DNA from: Chara braunii
Lineage: Eukaryota > Streptophyta > Charophyceae > Charales > Characeae
Reading direction: 5' to 3'
NCBI GenBank assembly: GCA_003427395.1
Contig: BFEA01000291.1
Span: 905,362 to 942,850, forward strand
DNA: 37,489 nt
Made by a program: the position numbers and the translations under genes. The notes beneath the pieces were generated by a model. That model was not told where the DNA came from and ran no database searches. It saw only the letters and a program-made list of their open reading frames with translations. Shown here piece by piece: positions 8,258 through 17,997 of the stretch (its first letter is position 1; every line of letters starts with the position of its first letter).

Positions 8258-10031
8258 AATAAGTTTGTATCAACAGTTAGGGAGCTGGCGGCAGGGGTGA
8301 TCAGAGCAGTTAGAAGACTGGTGGCCCGTTTCCTTTGGAAACCTCGGGCCCAGATCACTGAGGGGTTCATTTCCAAGGTAGCAATGGACACGCTCACTTT
8401 CCCTCGGGACAAGGGGGGTCTGGGCCTGCTAGACCCAGGCCGTAGGAACCAGGCCCAGTTGCGGAACTGGGTGGCCAAGATTGCCACCATGAAGTCACGT
8501 GAACACTGGGTCGCAGTGGCCGAGCGGATCCTGATGCGCGAATGGAAGCTAAGCAGGCCCCAGGACGTTTGGGCCTGTTTCTTCATACCATCCTTTCGAA
8601 AGAAGAGGCTCAAGTCCAAGATTTGGGAACCAATCCGGCGGGCGTGGAACCGAATGCCACCGGATATGCAGACCCCTCCGTCCACCAAAGAGGAAGTGTT
8701 GAACCAGCTGCTGTTCGAGAATCCGGCAATCACAGACCAAGCAGGCCAAATCTTCCAAGCGGGTGGATCAGCTGGCACCTTTGGACAAGCCTGGATCAGG
8801 AGGGGAATTGTGAAAATATCGGATCTGTGGTCACCAATCCAGGGGGGTTGGAAAGCAATGAAGGAGCTGAAAACTGTACTCAGAGGCCTACAGAGAGTAG
8901 AAGACCACTGGAGTAACCTGCTCCGTGCTATCCCACAAGACTGGCTCGCTATTCTGGGCCCGGAGGGGCTGGACCCAGCAGGAACTTGGTACATCCCAAA
9001 CCAGGAGGTTAGCGGCAAGGAGCTGTGGAAGCTGCTGGAAATTCTACCCAGCGGCTTCAGGCGGATTGAGAGGTGGAGGTGCGAAGGCCCATTGAATGTT
9101 CTGACGTTGGTAATAGAGGACACAGTGCAGCTCTGGGACAACCCTGCTCAAGCGAGAGTGTTGAGGTCAAAAAACAGTTCTCTGGAAGCCGGTGTTCTCA
9201 CATGGGTGGGCAGGCTCCCGCTCAATCAACTGTGCATTGACCCGGCTGCCTGGAGTTGGGCACCAAACTCAGCGGATGACGGCACGCTGGCTCTTCAGAA
9301 CTACTCGATTGCTGCGGGTTACAGACAGTACGCCCACAAACTCAAACCACCAGCACAGGTAGCAATACCTCGTTGGCAGGCAATCTGGGACGAGGACCTC
9401 TCGAACACTGCATCTGAGTTTGAGCGGCTGTGGATTGCTCTTTCGACCCTTCCAAATGGCAAGCAGGTAAGCATACTATGGATGATATCGCTGATGGTAA
9501 CCCCCTCTGCGGTCTGGCTCACGGGCAGAGGTATGATAGTAAACATGACATGCACAAGGTGCAGATGGCCGTTCGAGTCCACCATACACGTGGTGGGAGT
9601 GCCCAGCTTCTAAGAGAATCTGGAAATGGTGGGCTTATCACTGGAAGGCTTTTGGAGGGCAGGGAGTAGATTGGGAGGATAAAAGATGGGTGTTGCTTGG
9701 TTTCCTCCCATCGGATGTCGAGGGGCGACGTGGTTGGGGATACATAGCACATGTGGTGAGGGGTCTGATCTGCGAAACGATCTGGGCGGACAGAAACAGG
9801 TCGAGGTTTCAGAAACGACCATTTTCAGATCTGGAAACAAAGCGTCATATCAAGAAAGGGCTTGAACACGCCATCTGGGCGGACTGGAGGCGCAAGGCAA
9901 GGTCAGGCAAGGGAAGCAGTCGTCAGCTTCGTTGGTTCCTCCAGACCTGGGCAAAAAACCATCAGCTGGCCGGTCTTCATTCAAGGAAAGGGCTGGTAAT
10001 TTCGAAATGGATACGGGAGGAGCTTCAATGA
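8258..10031 (+). pseudogene. LINE ORF2 C-terminal region with zf-RVT zinc knuckle, frameshifted
   Basis: An open frame from 8258 to 9613 encodes the post-RT connector of plant LINE ORF2: VARFLWKP, then a segment with TFPRDKGGLGLLDP (the typical W/L-x-PK-x-GGLG-D motif), then a long Trp-rich region. Near its end CTRC followed by FESTIH begins a zf-RVT zinc knuckle. The expected TWWECP continuation is in another frame from about 9591, and that frame stays open to 10031 (IWADRNRSRF, typical of the LINE C-terminus). One small indel near 9588 therefore breaks the gene. The RT catalytic domain is missing upstream, so this is a dead fragment. Minus-strand frames over it are shadows. Confidence 0.85.
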
Positions 10032-10656
10032 AGGGTAAGTCTTAAATTGTCAAGAGCAAGCGGTGAATAGGGAACTAGTTAGTCGGTCCCCAGAGCCTGA
10101 ACGCCAGGTTCAGATCGGTCCACAGCGGTTTCTCAGAGTAGATTAAACTTAGGTTTCCTCTGTGGGCTCTGGGTACTCGATCCCACAGAGATGCACTAGA
10201 TAGACCGAGCCATCTAAAAACCAGGACACTCGGTTCTATAGGGCCGCAGGAGGCCGACAGGTGAGTGTCAGTAAACCTTGGACCCAGTCCTCTGCGCCGT
10301 GTTAGTCGCAGAGATAGGATGGCTTAGATTGGGTCACACAGTTGTAGCCGGTAATCGATTCTGCTATCTGGTTGCTATGCACTCAGTCTCAACAAGGAAA
10401 GCCACGGTATTCCCATTTATCTCGAAGGTTTTGAACGGCTATTGTATCTTTCAGATTTAGTTACAAGTTTCAAGTCTGTACTTAGTTGGTTTGGGAACTT
10501 AGTAGTGGAAGTCCCGCAGGCAAAGGCCTGTAAGCTAAGCTGACTGATGCTGTCAGATACCTCCAGGTTGAATTGTGAGGTCCCCGGCCTCGTTTCGATT
10601 TGGTAATGGAATTGCTTATTAAGAAAAAAATAAAAAAATAAAATAATAATAATAAG
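8258..10656 (+). mobile_element. 5'-truncated non-LTR retrotransposon (LINE)
   Basis: The element retains only the C-terminal coding region downstream of the reverse transcriptase, a 3' region of about 590 bp and an A-rich tail (10617-10656, mixed A and AAT). The catalytic RT and endonuclease domains are absent, as is usual for 5'-truncated LINEs. The tail abuts a 28-base T-run (10657-10684) that may be the poly(A) of another element in the opposite orientation. No target duplication could be assigned. Confidence 0.8.
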
Positions 10657-10684
10657 TTTTTTTTTTTTTTTTTTTTTTTTTTTT
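10657..10684 (-). repeat. Poly(T), tail-to-tail with the LINE A-tail
   Basis: 28 T follow the A-rich LINE tail directly. The sequence to the right (10685-10850) shares CAGGGGCGAGGTCCCACTAG with a related phrase at 31778-31793. It may be a minus-strand retroposon whose poly(A) is this T-run. Confidence 0.5.
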
Positions 10685-10852
10685 GGGGAGTAGTACCAGA
10701 AAAGAAAATGCAATGGAACCCAGGGGCGAGGTCCCACTAGCAACGGGATAGGATAGAAACGAGTTTGTGGGGCAGTTGAGTGACCCACATCCTGCCGTGC
10801 AGTACTGGTGATCCCACGGTCAGTATTTTACATGTATTACCCGAAAAAGTAA

Positions 10853-10886
10853 GGAGATCTTCGTTCCCCTCCCCCTCTCCTTAACA
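10853..10886 (+). repeat. 34-bp sequence duplicated at the window start
   Basis: Identical to 1-34. Here it is embedded in continuous sequence with no adapter, so this is probably the true locus or one member of a repeat. Confidence 0.75.
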
Positions 10887-11750
10887 ATGGGCATGCCCAT
10901 GCAAAGACAGCTTCCCGCCAGAATCTTTTCAATCGGTTGGGGGTGTGGCCAACCCCAAACCAGGTTGGAGTCAGCCTTAGCCCACTGGATAGAAGATTTT
11001 CAGCATTTTACTTGCTGTTGTGCAATTATCTCATTGGGTGGAGCCCTCCTTCAATCACGGAGTATATGGAGGATGTCAGGATCACTGCTGACAGAAGTCG
11101 AGTTTATTCCAGAAAATGTGGCGGTTACTTTGTTCACTGTTGATGCAACCACCACCATCAGATCATTTGTGATCTGATGGCTGGGAAACACTCTGCCGTG
11201 ATTTCCGGTGGGAGGTCTCTGTTTCTTTGTGTTTTTTTGGCCTTTTTCCTGTTTTCTCAGCCCAGAAATTCGTAATCAACTTGTCAGGCCGCTGCCACTC
11301 AGTGTCACACTGGATCGGCCACACTCCTATCCGACTGCTAATGGGACCTCGCCCCAGGCTCCGCAAAACTTGGTGCGCAGTGAAATTCAGGGCCCGCAAA
11401 AACAGGATCGAAGGTAGCTGTGGTTTCGGCAGCCTCAGGAGGCACACCCGTAGTACATAGGAAGTTCCCATGCACTTCACGGGTAGGTAGTGGTCAGTAG
11501 TCTTCAGGATTCGTCCGCAGCACTCAGGAGGAGCGCTGCAGTAGTCTTCAGCGCTAGGCAGTAGTATTAGCGCTAGCTGTAGTCTTCGGCGCTGGGCGCC
11601 CATAGCCATAGTGGTAGTCTTCAGCGCTGGGCGCTATTAGGTGGTAGATCGTAGAGTTGGAGGAGATGGCTGGCAAAGGCCAGCGGTACTTACCTGTGGC
11701 GCCATAGCTCCAGCTCCATCTTCGAGGTACCTGCATCAAGGCGCCAACTT
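10887..11750. other. No gene recognised; short CAGCGCT-type repeats
   Basis: Open frames here are short and lack recognisable domains. From about 11490 to 11640 the phrase GTAGTCTTCAGCGCT and variants recur irregularly. Nothing else is supported. Confidence 0.4.
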
Positions 11751-11759
11751 CACAGGTTA

Positions 11760-12241
11760 GTACTGGACACAGAGAGAGAGAGAGTTCTTCTTCTTCCTCT
11801 TCTAAGTCCACCATCTCTTCTCACCCTCTCGCCACCTGACTTCTCAGACTACGACAGAGAGAGAAAGAGTTGTGACTCGAGACTTGACGACATTGGATCC
11901 AGACTGGACATTTGGGATTCAGACATTTCGACAAGGGACTATTTGGGCCTGTGCCGAGACTTGGTGTTGACGACATTCCCATCTTCCCCTCCTCTTCGTC
12001 TAACCCCTCCTTCTTCGTCTGTGTATGTTTGGGGCTGGCNCAGTCTTCTTGTGTGAAGCACCAGACCCCCCTTCACACCAGATAACGATGATGATGATGT
12101 GTGTTCAGGGCTGCANTGCAATATTGATTGTTCGGATCATTCGTATCTAAGTCTTCCGCTGTGTTATCTTGTACTTGTATTGAGAGGTCGGTTCTTGTTC
12201 TGGTCTGCACGCTACCGTATGCAACAGTTTGGTATCGGAGC
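11760..12241 (+). mobile_element. Possible LTR retrotransposon LTR end plus primer-binding site
   Basis: TGGTATCGGAGC at 12230-12241 differs by one base from TGGTATCAGAGC, the usual plant primer-binding site complementary to initiator tRNA-Met. It follows a few bases after a sequence ending CAACA (12226), as expected for an LTR terminus. The preceding region contains CT-rich stretches and isolated ambiguous bases at 12040 and 12116, consistent with a collapsed multicopy repeat. No gag-pol follows and no second LTR is visible, so the left border is approximate. Confidence 0.4.
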
Positions 12242-12299
12242 GGACCTCTCATTGAGAGGACCCGCTCAATCAAATAGCCAGCTTGCTGATCTAGTGATC

Positions 12300-12980
12300 A
12301 CTCATTAGTAACGCAAGTAGGACTTAGTCAAATCTCTGAAAAAAATTTCTCGCAACAACTATCCAAGGATGTTGGTCCTACGCCAGTGGGGGTAGGTCCT
12401 TCATCCGCAATTTGCCAGCAGTGTTGGTTCACACGTAGGGTATGTTTTGAACAGGCACAGGGTTCATAATGTTACTCATTAGTTTTAGTTTTTTAATAGC
12501 AGTAATTATTGCTGGGGATTTTGATTTTTTAAGAGTTGAAGCACCAACTGGGGGTTACATCGAAATGGTTGGTAGTTCGTGGGGTTGTTTAGGACTTTGT
12601 TTACCGTAAACACGAAGAAGCTCGTGCGTCATACTGCAACATTTGTTACTGCTGCAGGCTTGATTCTGCTTGGTAGCCCAATAAATGTTTCTGTGTGGTT
12701 GCTGTGGCAATTGCAAACAGACTCGATTCTGCTTTGGTAGCACAATAAATGTTTCTGCATATCAGAGAAACCATGTGGCTGCCTGCATCTCTAGGGTGTA
12801 GATAGTCCACCTGACCACCAAAAGCGTCCAGGTACATTATGGCATAGGCATGCAGGATATAGTTATATAAAAATTAGAGGGAGTTCAGGAATTGCCGGCA
12901 CCCAAGTCTCTTCACATCCAGGTGCGGATCATTGACTTCAGTACCCATACACATGGAGGTGCAATTCTGAACACGCTACC
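12300..12980. other. Gene-free; includes a 63-bp tandem duplication
   Basis: At 12660 and 12723 the phrase GATTCTGCTTTGGTAGC/ACAATAAATGTTTCTG occurs twice with a 63-bp period. The remainder has only short frames and no recognised feature. Confidence 0.5.
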
Positions 12981-12982
12981 TT

Positions 12983-13079
12983 CTTCCCACGAATACAACG
13001 TACGGTCATTATAGCTGTATCTAGACTGAAACATACCCCAAATACAGCTAGAATGACTGTACGTTGTATTCGGGGGAAG
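12983..13079. mobile_element. Foldback MITE (79-bp core), copy 2
   Basis: The core, 12992-13070, is 79 bp with arms AATACAACGTACGGTCATT and the reverse complement of AATACAACGTACAGTCATT. Pairing extends to CTTCCC/GGGAAG at 12983 and 13079. It aligns base by base with 5301-5379. The arms can form a hairpin of more than 30 bp. Confidence 0.8.
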
Positions 13080-13237
13080 AATGTAGTTATGGAAGGTGTG
13101 AAGTTCTTTTGCTGCAGAAGCGAGGCTCGGCTCTGCAGTCGCAGGATCGAGGCATGTAGGCCCCTGAAGGGGTTTGTTTGAGCATCGATTTATTGCCTTG
13201 GCCATTGGCCTGTTGGGTCGTTGGAAATAAAGTTCAA

Positions 13238-13431
13238 ACCACCAGCACTTGGGCCATACATCGGCCGCGGGCCGTTGTCGTTAACGCCCCGCAACTTCCA
13301 GAGGGTACCGGCCCAAAGGCTGGCGCCGCCAGCCAAAACAATATTTTCTTGTTGCACTGGCGGGTCGGCGCGAAACGGTGGGCAGTCCGTTTTCAGCCTC
13401 GGCATCCATATCTCGGCCATGTACTGGTGGT
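13238..13431 (-). mobile_element. 194-bp MITE with ACCACCAG ends, copy 2
   Basis: The left end is ACCACCAGCACTTGGGCC and the right end is the reverse complement of ACCACCAGTACATGGCC. The flanks are TCAA (13234-13237) and TTAA (13432-13435). It aligns in reverse orientation with 6538-6732. Another similar end, ACCACTAGTACATTTCC, begins near 13469, and another, ACCACCAGTACGTTTCC, near 14735, so more family members may be nested here. Confidence 0.7.
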
Positions 13432-13579
13432 TTAATAAACATCTCCTTTTTTCTTTCTTTCTTACTTGAACCACTAGTACATTTCCTTGCCAGTTTTCTC
13501 GGGGGGCAGCAGCTGCAAGTTTCGGGGATCGGCCTACCGGGGCAAAATGGCTGGCGGTTCCTGGCACGCAGGGCATTTC

Positions 13580-14226
13580 CAGGCTACCTTCTTACCCCGA
13601 AAAAAATGTACGTACGTTACATTCGAATTACCTTTGAAAATCGGACTTTGAGAAATCACTTTTTTTTCTTCGAATAGAATGTACGGTCAAATACAACGTA
13701 TGTAAGTTGTATTCGAATACAACATACATACGTGTCTGTGGCATTTGAGACATTTTTCACTATTTAACAAAACGTTCAAAAAAATCCAAAAAATATATAT
13801 GTCGAAGAACAACGCAATACAAACATCTTTTGCCTGAGAGTATTGTTGAAATTTGCTACCAAATTTGAGGGGAGGGGAGGGGGGGGGTTATAGAGTAGAA
13901 CGTTCGGGTCTTTGCTTCTTTTTTTCTTTCTATTTTTTCCCCCCCTGAAAATAGGCATATATTTTCCACTCAAAGAGATGAGGCTGGGGTCCTCTCATAC
14001 ATTCCAGGGCCGCGCTCTCATAACCCAAAATTCAAATACACTGTATGTACATTGTATTCAAATACAACATACCCCGTAAAGGGCCGCCCTGGAAAAGTTG
14101 TACCTCAAAATTCATAGCCTTGGGCACTGGGCCCGTTTGTTTTCAAAAAAAAAAAAAAAAAAAAAAAACGTTGTATTCGAATACAATTTACCCCGTACGT
14201 TGTATTTGTATACAACGCACATACGT
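13580..14226. repeat. Cluster of TTGTATTCGAATACAA-type palindromes
   Basis: GTTGTATTCGAATACAAC at 13706-13723 is a perfect 18-bp palindrome. Related inverted pairs occur at 14051-14075 and 14167-14190, with GTATACAAC near 14208. They share the outer arm of the 79-bp MITE family (AATACAACGTACGG), so they are probably decayed or partial relatives. A poly(A) tract lies at 14145-14168. Confidence 0.5.
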
Positions 14227-14319
14227 TTTTTTTGGGGGGCAAGCAGGTAGGCAAGGGAAGTGTCAAGAGGGTTGTTCCCCAAAGTGGTATTTGTCAGAAA
14301 CTATATTTGAAGAATCATA

Positions 14320-14566
14320 GCCACTGCTGCTACTTGATGGGGGTGGGGAAAGTAGATGGGAGATGCAGCTACTGGCAAAATGCTCGGCCTTTGTGAAAGC
14401 CGGTCCCCAACACCGGCAGGCCCACCCTACCCCCTGACCACCACCAATTAGGGTGGGGGGGGCAACATGCATCCCCTTAATTGTAAGAGGTAGCTATGCT
14501 TGCAGGAGTCGCCTGTCTAGGCTTAGGAGTAGTAGTAGGTAGCTAGTGAAAGGTGAAATATAGCTT
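14320..14566 (+). mobile_element. tRNA-derived SINE body, partial copy A
   Basis: The sequence from TTGATGGGGGTGGGGAAAG through GATGCAGCTACTGGCAAAATGC and GGCAACATGCATCCC to GTAGTAGGTAGCTAGTGAAAG matches the body and tail of the minus-strand SINE at 16165-16697. The tRNA-like head is missing. Confidence 0.6.
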
Positions 14567-14839
14567 CTTTTTTTTTTCATTTTTTTTTTTTTAAGAAGAG
14601 AGGCTCAGCTCTGCAGTTGCAGGATTGAGGCCTGTAGGCCCCTGAAGGGGTTTGTTTGAGCATCGATTTATTGCCTTGGCCATCGGGCCCTTTGGAAATG
14701 AACATCTCCCTTTTTCTTGCTTGCTTTCTTGAACCACCAGTACGTTTCCCTGCCAGTTTTCTCTGACGCGGCATACATGCAGGAAGAAGATGGGGGAGAG
14801 GGAGAAAAAACAAGCCCATCTCAGTTGGTTGGATCCTCC

Positions 14840-15660
14840 TGGTCGGTATTGGTCGGGTCTTTCGCCAAGACGGGTGTGAGTGTGAGTGCAAGTGGGTGGC
14901 GTGTGGTGTGTGGGAGATGTTGGCCTTCAACACTGCTGTCATTGGATGGGGGTGGGGGAAATATGAAAAGGGAGGCGCAGCTGCTGGAAAAATGCTCTGT
15001 TTTTGTGTTAGCCAGGCCTGCCACCAGCGACCCCAACCCTGCACCCTAAACTACTAGGGCAAGGGGCAAAATGCATTCCCTTTCATTGTGAGAGGCGAAA
15101 AGCGATGCTTGAGGGGGTCCCCTGTATAGCCTTAAAGTCTGATCCCACCTCTTATCTTTTTTGAAAGAACCAAAAAGAACCGCTTTTAGTGGAGCCGGGC
15201 CGCATGGTCTGTGAAAAAAAATTTGGATCTCACATCGCCGAAGAGGCAGGGACTTTCACAAACCATAGGGGGCTTTCACGAACCACGGATATGGGAAAAA
15301 AAAAAAAAAAAAAAAAAAAGGGTCACCATCTTTTTAGGGGCAGGGTACCGGGTCCGAGGTTGGTGCCTCTCCATTTTCAAAAGAACTACCGCCCCTTGAA
15401 TTGCGCTCGCGGTGCCATGTACTACAGCTTTTCCACATCCGCCACAACGCAAGGCTGCCTCGGACTTCCGCTGCTTTGTCGCCTCCGGCTTCCGCAGAAA
15501 CAGGTGGGATCTGGGATTTTCTGGCGGAAACAAGTGGGATCCGGAATTTTCCCTAAAAGTGGCCTTCGTAAAAGAAGTGGGATCTGCCTCGTAGTAGTAG
15601 TGGTAGGTAGATAGTGAAGGTGGATTTGAAAGACTTTGAGAGAAGAATGAGAAAATTTAT
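14840..15660 (+). mobile_element. tRNA-derived SINE body, copy B, interrupted
   Basis: 14860-15138 matches the SINE at 16165-16697 (ACGGGTGTGAGTGTGAGTG, GGGTGGGGGAAATATGAAAAG, GTCCCCTGTATAGCCTTA). The expected tail (GTGGTAGGTAGATAGTGAAG, GAGAGAAGAATGAGAAAA) resumes only at about 15590. The intervening 450 bp is a separate insertion. Confidence 0.6.
15139..15589. mobile_element. Insertion nested in SINE copy B, GATCCCAC ends
   Basis: It lies exactly where SINE copy B is split. Near its edges are GATCCCACCTCTT and the reverse complement GATCCCACTTCTTTT. Internal repeats of GTGGGATC(T/C)GG occur at 15505-15545, and there is a poly(A) tract near 15296-15319. The borders are approximate and no target duplication is certain. 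It may be a small DNA transposon or compound insertion. Confidence 0.45.
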
Positions 15661-15680
15661 ACATACATAAAAACAAAAGA

Positions 15681-15690
15681 GAGAAGAACT
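15681..15690 (+). repeat. Target-site duplication left of U6 (10 bp)
   Basis: GAGAAGAACT immediately precedes the U6 copy and is repeated exactly at 15808-15817 after its poly(A). Confidence 0.8.
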
Positions 15691-15691
15691 A

Positions 15692-15709
15692 GTCCTTCGG
15701 GACATCTGT

Positions 15710-15741
<32 letters not shown>

Positions 15742-15793
15742 GGCCCCTGCGCAAGGATGACACACATAAATCGAGAAATGGTCCAAATTTTTT
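15692..15793 (+). ncRNA. Full-length U6 snRNA copy, retroposed
   Basis: The sequence runs from the 5' stem-loop GTCCTTCGGGAC through the ACAGAGA box (GATACAGAGAAGATTAGC with the AGC triad), CCCCTGCGCAAGGATGACAC and AATCGAGAAATGGTCC to six T. It is about 102 bp, the usual plant U6 length. All splice-site and U4-pairing segments are preserved. It is followed by TATAAAAAAAAAA and flanked by 10-bp direct repeats (15681-15690 and 15808-15817), so it was inserted by LINE-type target-primed reverse transcription of a U6 transcript. No plant upstream sequence element (TCCCACATCG) is seen at the right distance. I infer it is a young retropseudogene, though a functional gene cannot be excluded. Confidence 0.85.
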
Positions 15794-15888
15794 ATAAAAA
15801 AAAAAGGGAGAAGAACTTATTTTTGTGGGGAAAAAAAAACAAACAGCCCATGTTGCTCACTACCTTGTTAGTGCACCCATGAACTGTG

Positions 15889-16164
15889 GGCCTCGCCACA
15901 CCACTCTTGAAAACTCATTTTCAAGAGTTGCTGCATCTCCACAAGCCTCTTGAAACTTGGGGCAGTCAAGAGCAGTCAGAGTGGCAGCCTCTTGAAACCC
16001 TTTTTCAAGAGGGTCTCTTGAAAGATTGCAAACCCCAGCCTGCCTGCAACTCGTGCTTTTTCTAGTGTGTCCTTGGCCCAACCCTTGAGGGATTTTCAAT
16101 TTTCAAGAGTTGTCGGGCCGTTATCCTGACGCCATTCAAGGAAAACAAAGCTGTACGACTGGCG
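15889..16164. repeat. CTCTTGAAA-rich repeat beginning GGGCCTCGCCACACCACT
   Basis: From GGGCCTCGCCACACCACTCT the motif CTCTTGAAA or its complement TTTCAAGAG recurs more than six times. A matching inverted end (AGTGGTATGGCGAGGCCC) lies at 17029-17046. The pair may delimit a larger element into which the SINE (16165-16697) and the 122-bp MITE (16862-16983) inserted. Confidence 0.4.
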
Positions 16165-16697
16165 TTTTTTTTTTTTTTTTTTTTTCTATGCTATATTCTT
16201 CTCTCAAATCTTTCATCATCTTTCAAATTCTTTCAATTCACCTTCACTACCTACCTACCACTACTCCTGAAGCTTATACAGGGGACCCGTGCAAACATAG
16301 CTTTGTTGTCTCCCTCAAGCCATCAGAAGGGATGCATGTTGCCCCCCGCCCCAGCCATGGTGGTCAAGGATGGGGTGGTGCCACCAGTGGGGGTCCGGCT
16401 AACGCAAAGACCGAGCATTTTGCCAGTAGCTGCACCTCCCTTTTCATCGTCCCCCACCCCCAACCGAATAACAGCAGTGTCTAAGGCCAACACTCTCCCA
16501 CACACCACACACAACCCACTCACACTCACACTCACACCCGTGTTGGCCAAGGACCCTGCTAATGCCGATCAGAGGTATCAAGCGGACTATCACCACTGCT
16601 TGGTTGGCACTAAGTGCGCAGCAGGCGTTCGTGGGGCTCGAACCCACAACCTCCAGAATGCCACTTGTGTGCCTAACCAACTGAGCTGGGCCGCTGG
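16165..16697 (-). mobile_element. Full-length tRNA-derived SINE with poly(A) tail
   Basis: On the minus strand a tRNA-like head (16697 to about 16626) has an A-box region AGCTCAGTTGGTTAGGC and a B-box GGTTCGAGCCCC in a good T-arm. The acceptor stem does not pair, so it is not a functional tRNA. The body carries GTGTGAGTGTGAGTG, GGGGGTGGGGGACGATG and GGCAACATGCATCCC. The tail contains GTAGGTAGGTAGTGAAG and ends in 21 A (T-run 16165-16185). Copies A (14320) and B (14840) on the plus strand share body and tail, and 36672-37048 has a related head. Confidence 0.75.
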
Positions 16698-16807
16698 ATT
16701 ATGACTGTCATTTTTCATCCTCTGTCCAACACCATTACCCTTTCGAGAGTGATGTGTGGCCGAGAGTGATGTGTGGCGAGGGGCCCAAAACTCTTGAAAA
16801 AAATAAA

Positions 16808-17021
16808 AAGAGAACGTCTGACAGCTCTTGAAAAATTTCCCGAAAACTCTTGAAAAAAAAAGGGCCTCTCCACACACTTCTCGAAATGTGAAAAAGACAG
16901 AAATTTGGTGGGCGCATCTGGCCTAGTTCTAGCAGGAAGTTCATTCTCATTTTGCACATTTCCAGACTGGTGTCGCGATGCCCAAAAAGAGAACGTCTGA
17001 CAGCTCTTGAAAAATTTCCCC
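16808..17021. repeat. Direct repeat of AGAGAACGTCTGACAGCTCT
   Basis: A block of about 34 bp, AGAGAACGTCTGACAGCTCT followed by TGAAAAATTTCCC, occurs at about 16810-16842 and 16988-17021. The two copies flank the 122-bp MITE at 16862-16983. The duplication is longer than a normal target site, so it predates or surrounds that insertion. Confidence 0.6.
16862..16983 (-). mobile_element. 122-bp MITE, copy 2
   Basis: The ends are GGGCCTCTCCACACACTTCT and the reverse complement of GGGCATCGCGACACCAGTCT, both followed by GAAATGTG arms. It aligns in reverse with 32227-32348, which has exactly the same length. The interior has GAGAATGAACTT and GCCAGATGCGC in both. The insertion sits in an A-rich site. 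Confidence 0.8.
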
Positions 17022-17343
17022 GTTTCAACAGTGGTATGGCGAGGCCCTTTTCTTTCTTTTTTTTTTCTTTTTTTTTTTTCAAGGAACACCTTGGTTGTTC
17101 AATAGAATGATTGGGGCCCGCCACCCCACATAAAGGCCGGATAGGGAGCATTACCCCAGTTCGCTTTGACTGCCTGTCTTGTCACTTTCATGAGAGAGAA
17201 GGGGTGGACTGAGAAGGTGAAAGGTGGTAGCTTTAGCATTGCATCTGAAGGGAGGAATGAGAAGGGAGGATGGGGAGTTGCTAGGAAAGAGATGGGAAGA
17301 GATGGGAAAGATTGACAATTTGAACTGATCTAGACCTAATGTC

Positions 17344-17346
17344 TAA
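17344..17346 (+). repeat. TAA target-site duplication, left
   Basis: TAA precedes the left terminal repeat and matches 23636-23638 after the right one. Confidence 0.8.
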
Positions 17347-17371
17347 GGGTCTCGTTAGACACTCCTAAAAG
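17347..17371 (+). repeat. Left 25-bp terminal inverted repeat of Harbinger
   Basis: GGGTCTCGTTAGACACTCC and following bases pair with 23611-23635 at 24 of 25 positions. Confidence 0.93.
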
Positions 17372-17754
17372 AACCCTAAAATTTTTAGGACGAGTCCTAA
17401 AGGATTTTTAGGATTTTGTGCGGCGTCGTTACACGCAATCCTAAAAATCATCTTTTAGGATTCGTCCTAAAAGGTCTCCAGCGGCCGGTTTTCATATGCG
17501 TATACGCAGCCGTGTCGCCAATGTCTGTCCATTCCTGGCTCGTGTCCGTGGTATACACTGCGGTGGGCCGTCGGGGGGTGAGGACGGGTCGGTGAAAAGT
17601 GCGGTTAGCCAGAAGTTCGAAACTTCAAATTCGAATTTTCGCGGACGCAGGGTGGCGGGGCGGAGGACGGCCAGGCGACGCGTGTGATGTAGAAAAGACG
17701 GCGCTGGTGAACCATTCGGCATGGGTATCCATCTTCCGAGTCTGCGCGAGTTGT

Positions 17755-17960
17755 GACCAGCGGGTGCATCTTCGGCGGCAACACATCTTCACCTCCGGCG
17801 TGCGTACTCTCCTGTGGAAGTGTAGAGCAGTGGGCGCATCTTCGTCTCCGGCGTGCGTACTCTCCTGTGGCAGCGTAGAGCAGCGGGCGCATCTTCGACT
17901 CTGGCGTGCGTGGTCTCCTGCGGCAGGGTTGAGCAGCGGGCGCATCTTCGGCGGCTGTGG
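17755..17960 (+). repeat. GCGGGCGCATCTTCG minisatellite within Harbinger
   Basis: Four copies of AGCAGCGGGCGCATCTTCG or close variants occur near 17757, 17826, 17879 and 17933. The spacings of about 69, 53 and 54 bp are not all multiples of three. This argues that the long frames here are not conserved coding sequence. Confidence 0.7.
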
Positions 17961-17997
17961 CGGGCATTACGCTGTAGAGTCGGAACGATTATCAAAG

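Noticed and set aside
8068-9141. 357-residue minus-strand ORF
   Set aside because: It is antisense to the LINE coding region, shows no domain, and its open length follows from the GC-rich sense codons.
16626-16697. Functional tRNA gene on the minus strand
   Set aside because: The T-arm and D-arm are good but the acceptor arms do not pair, and it is joined to a SINE body shared by other copies. Called a SINE head.
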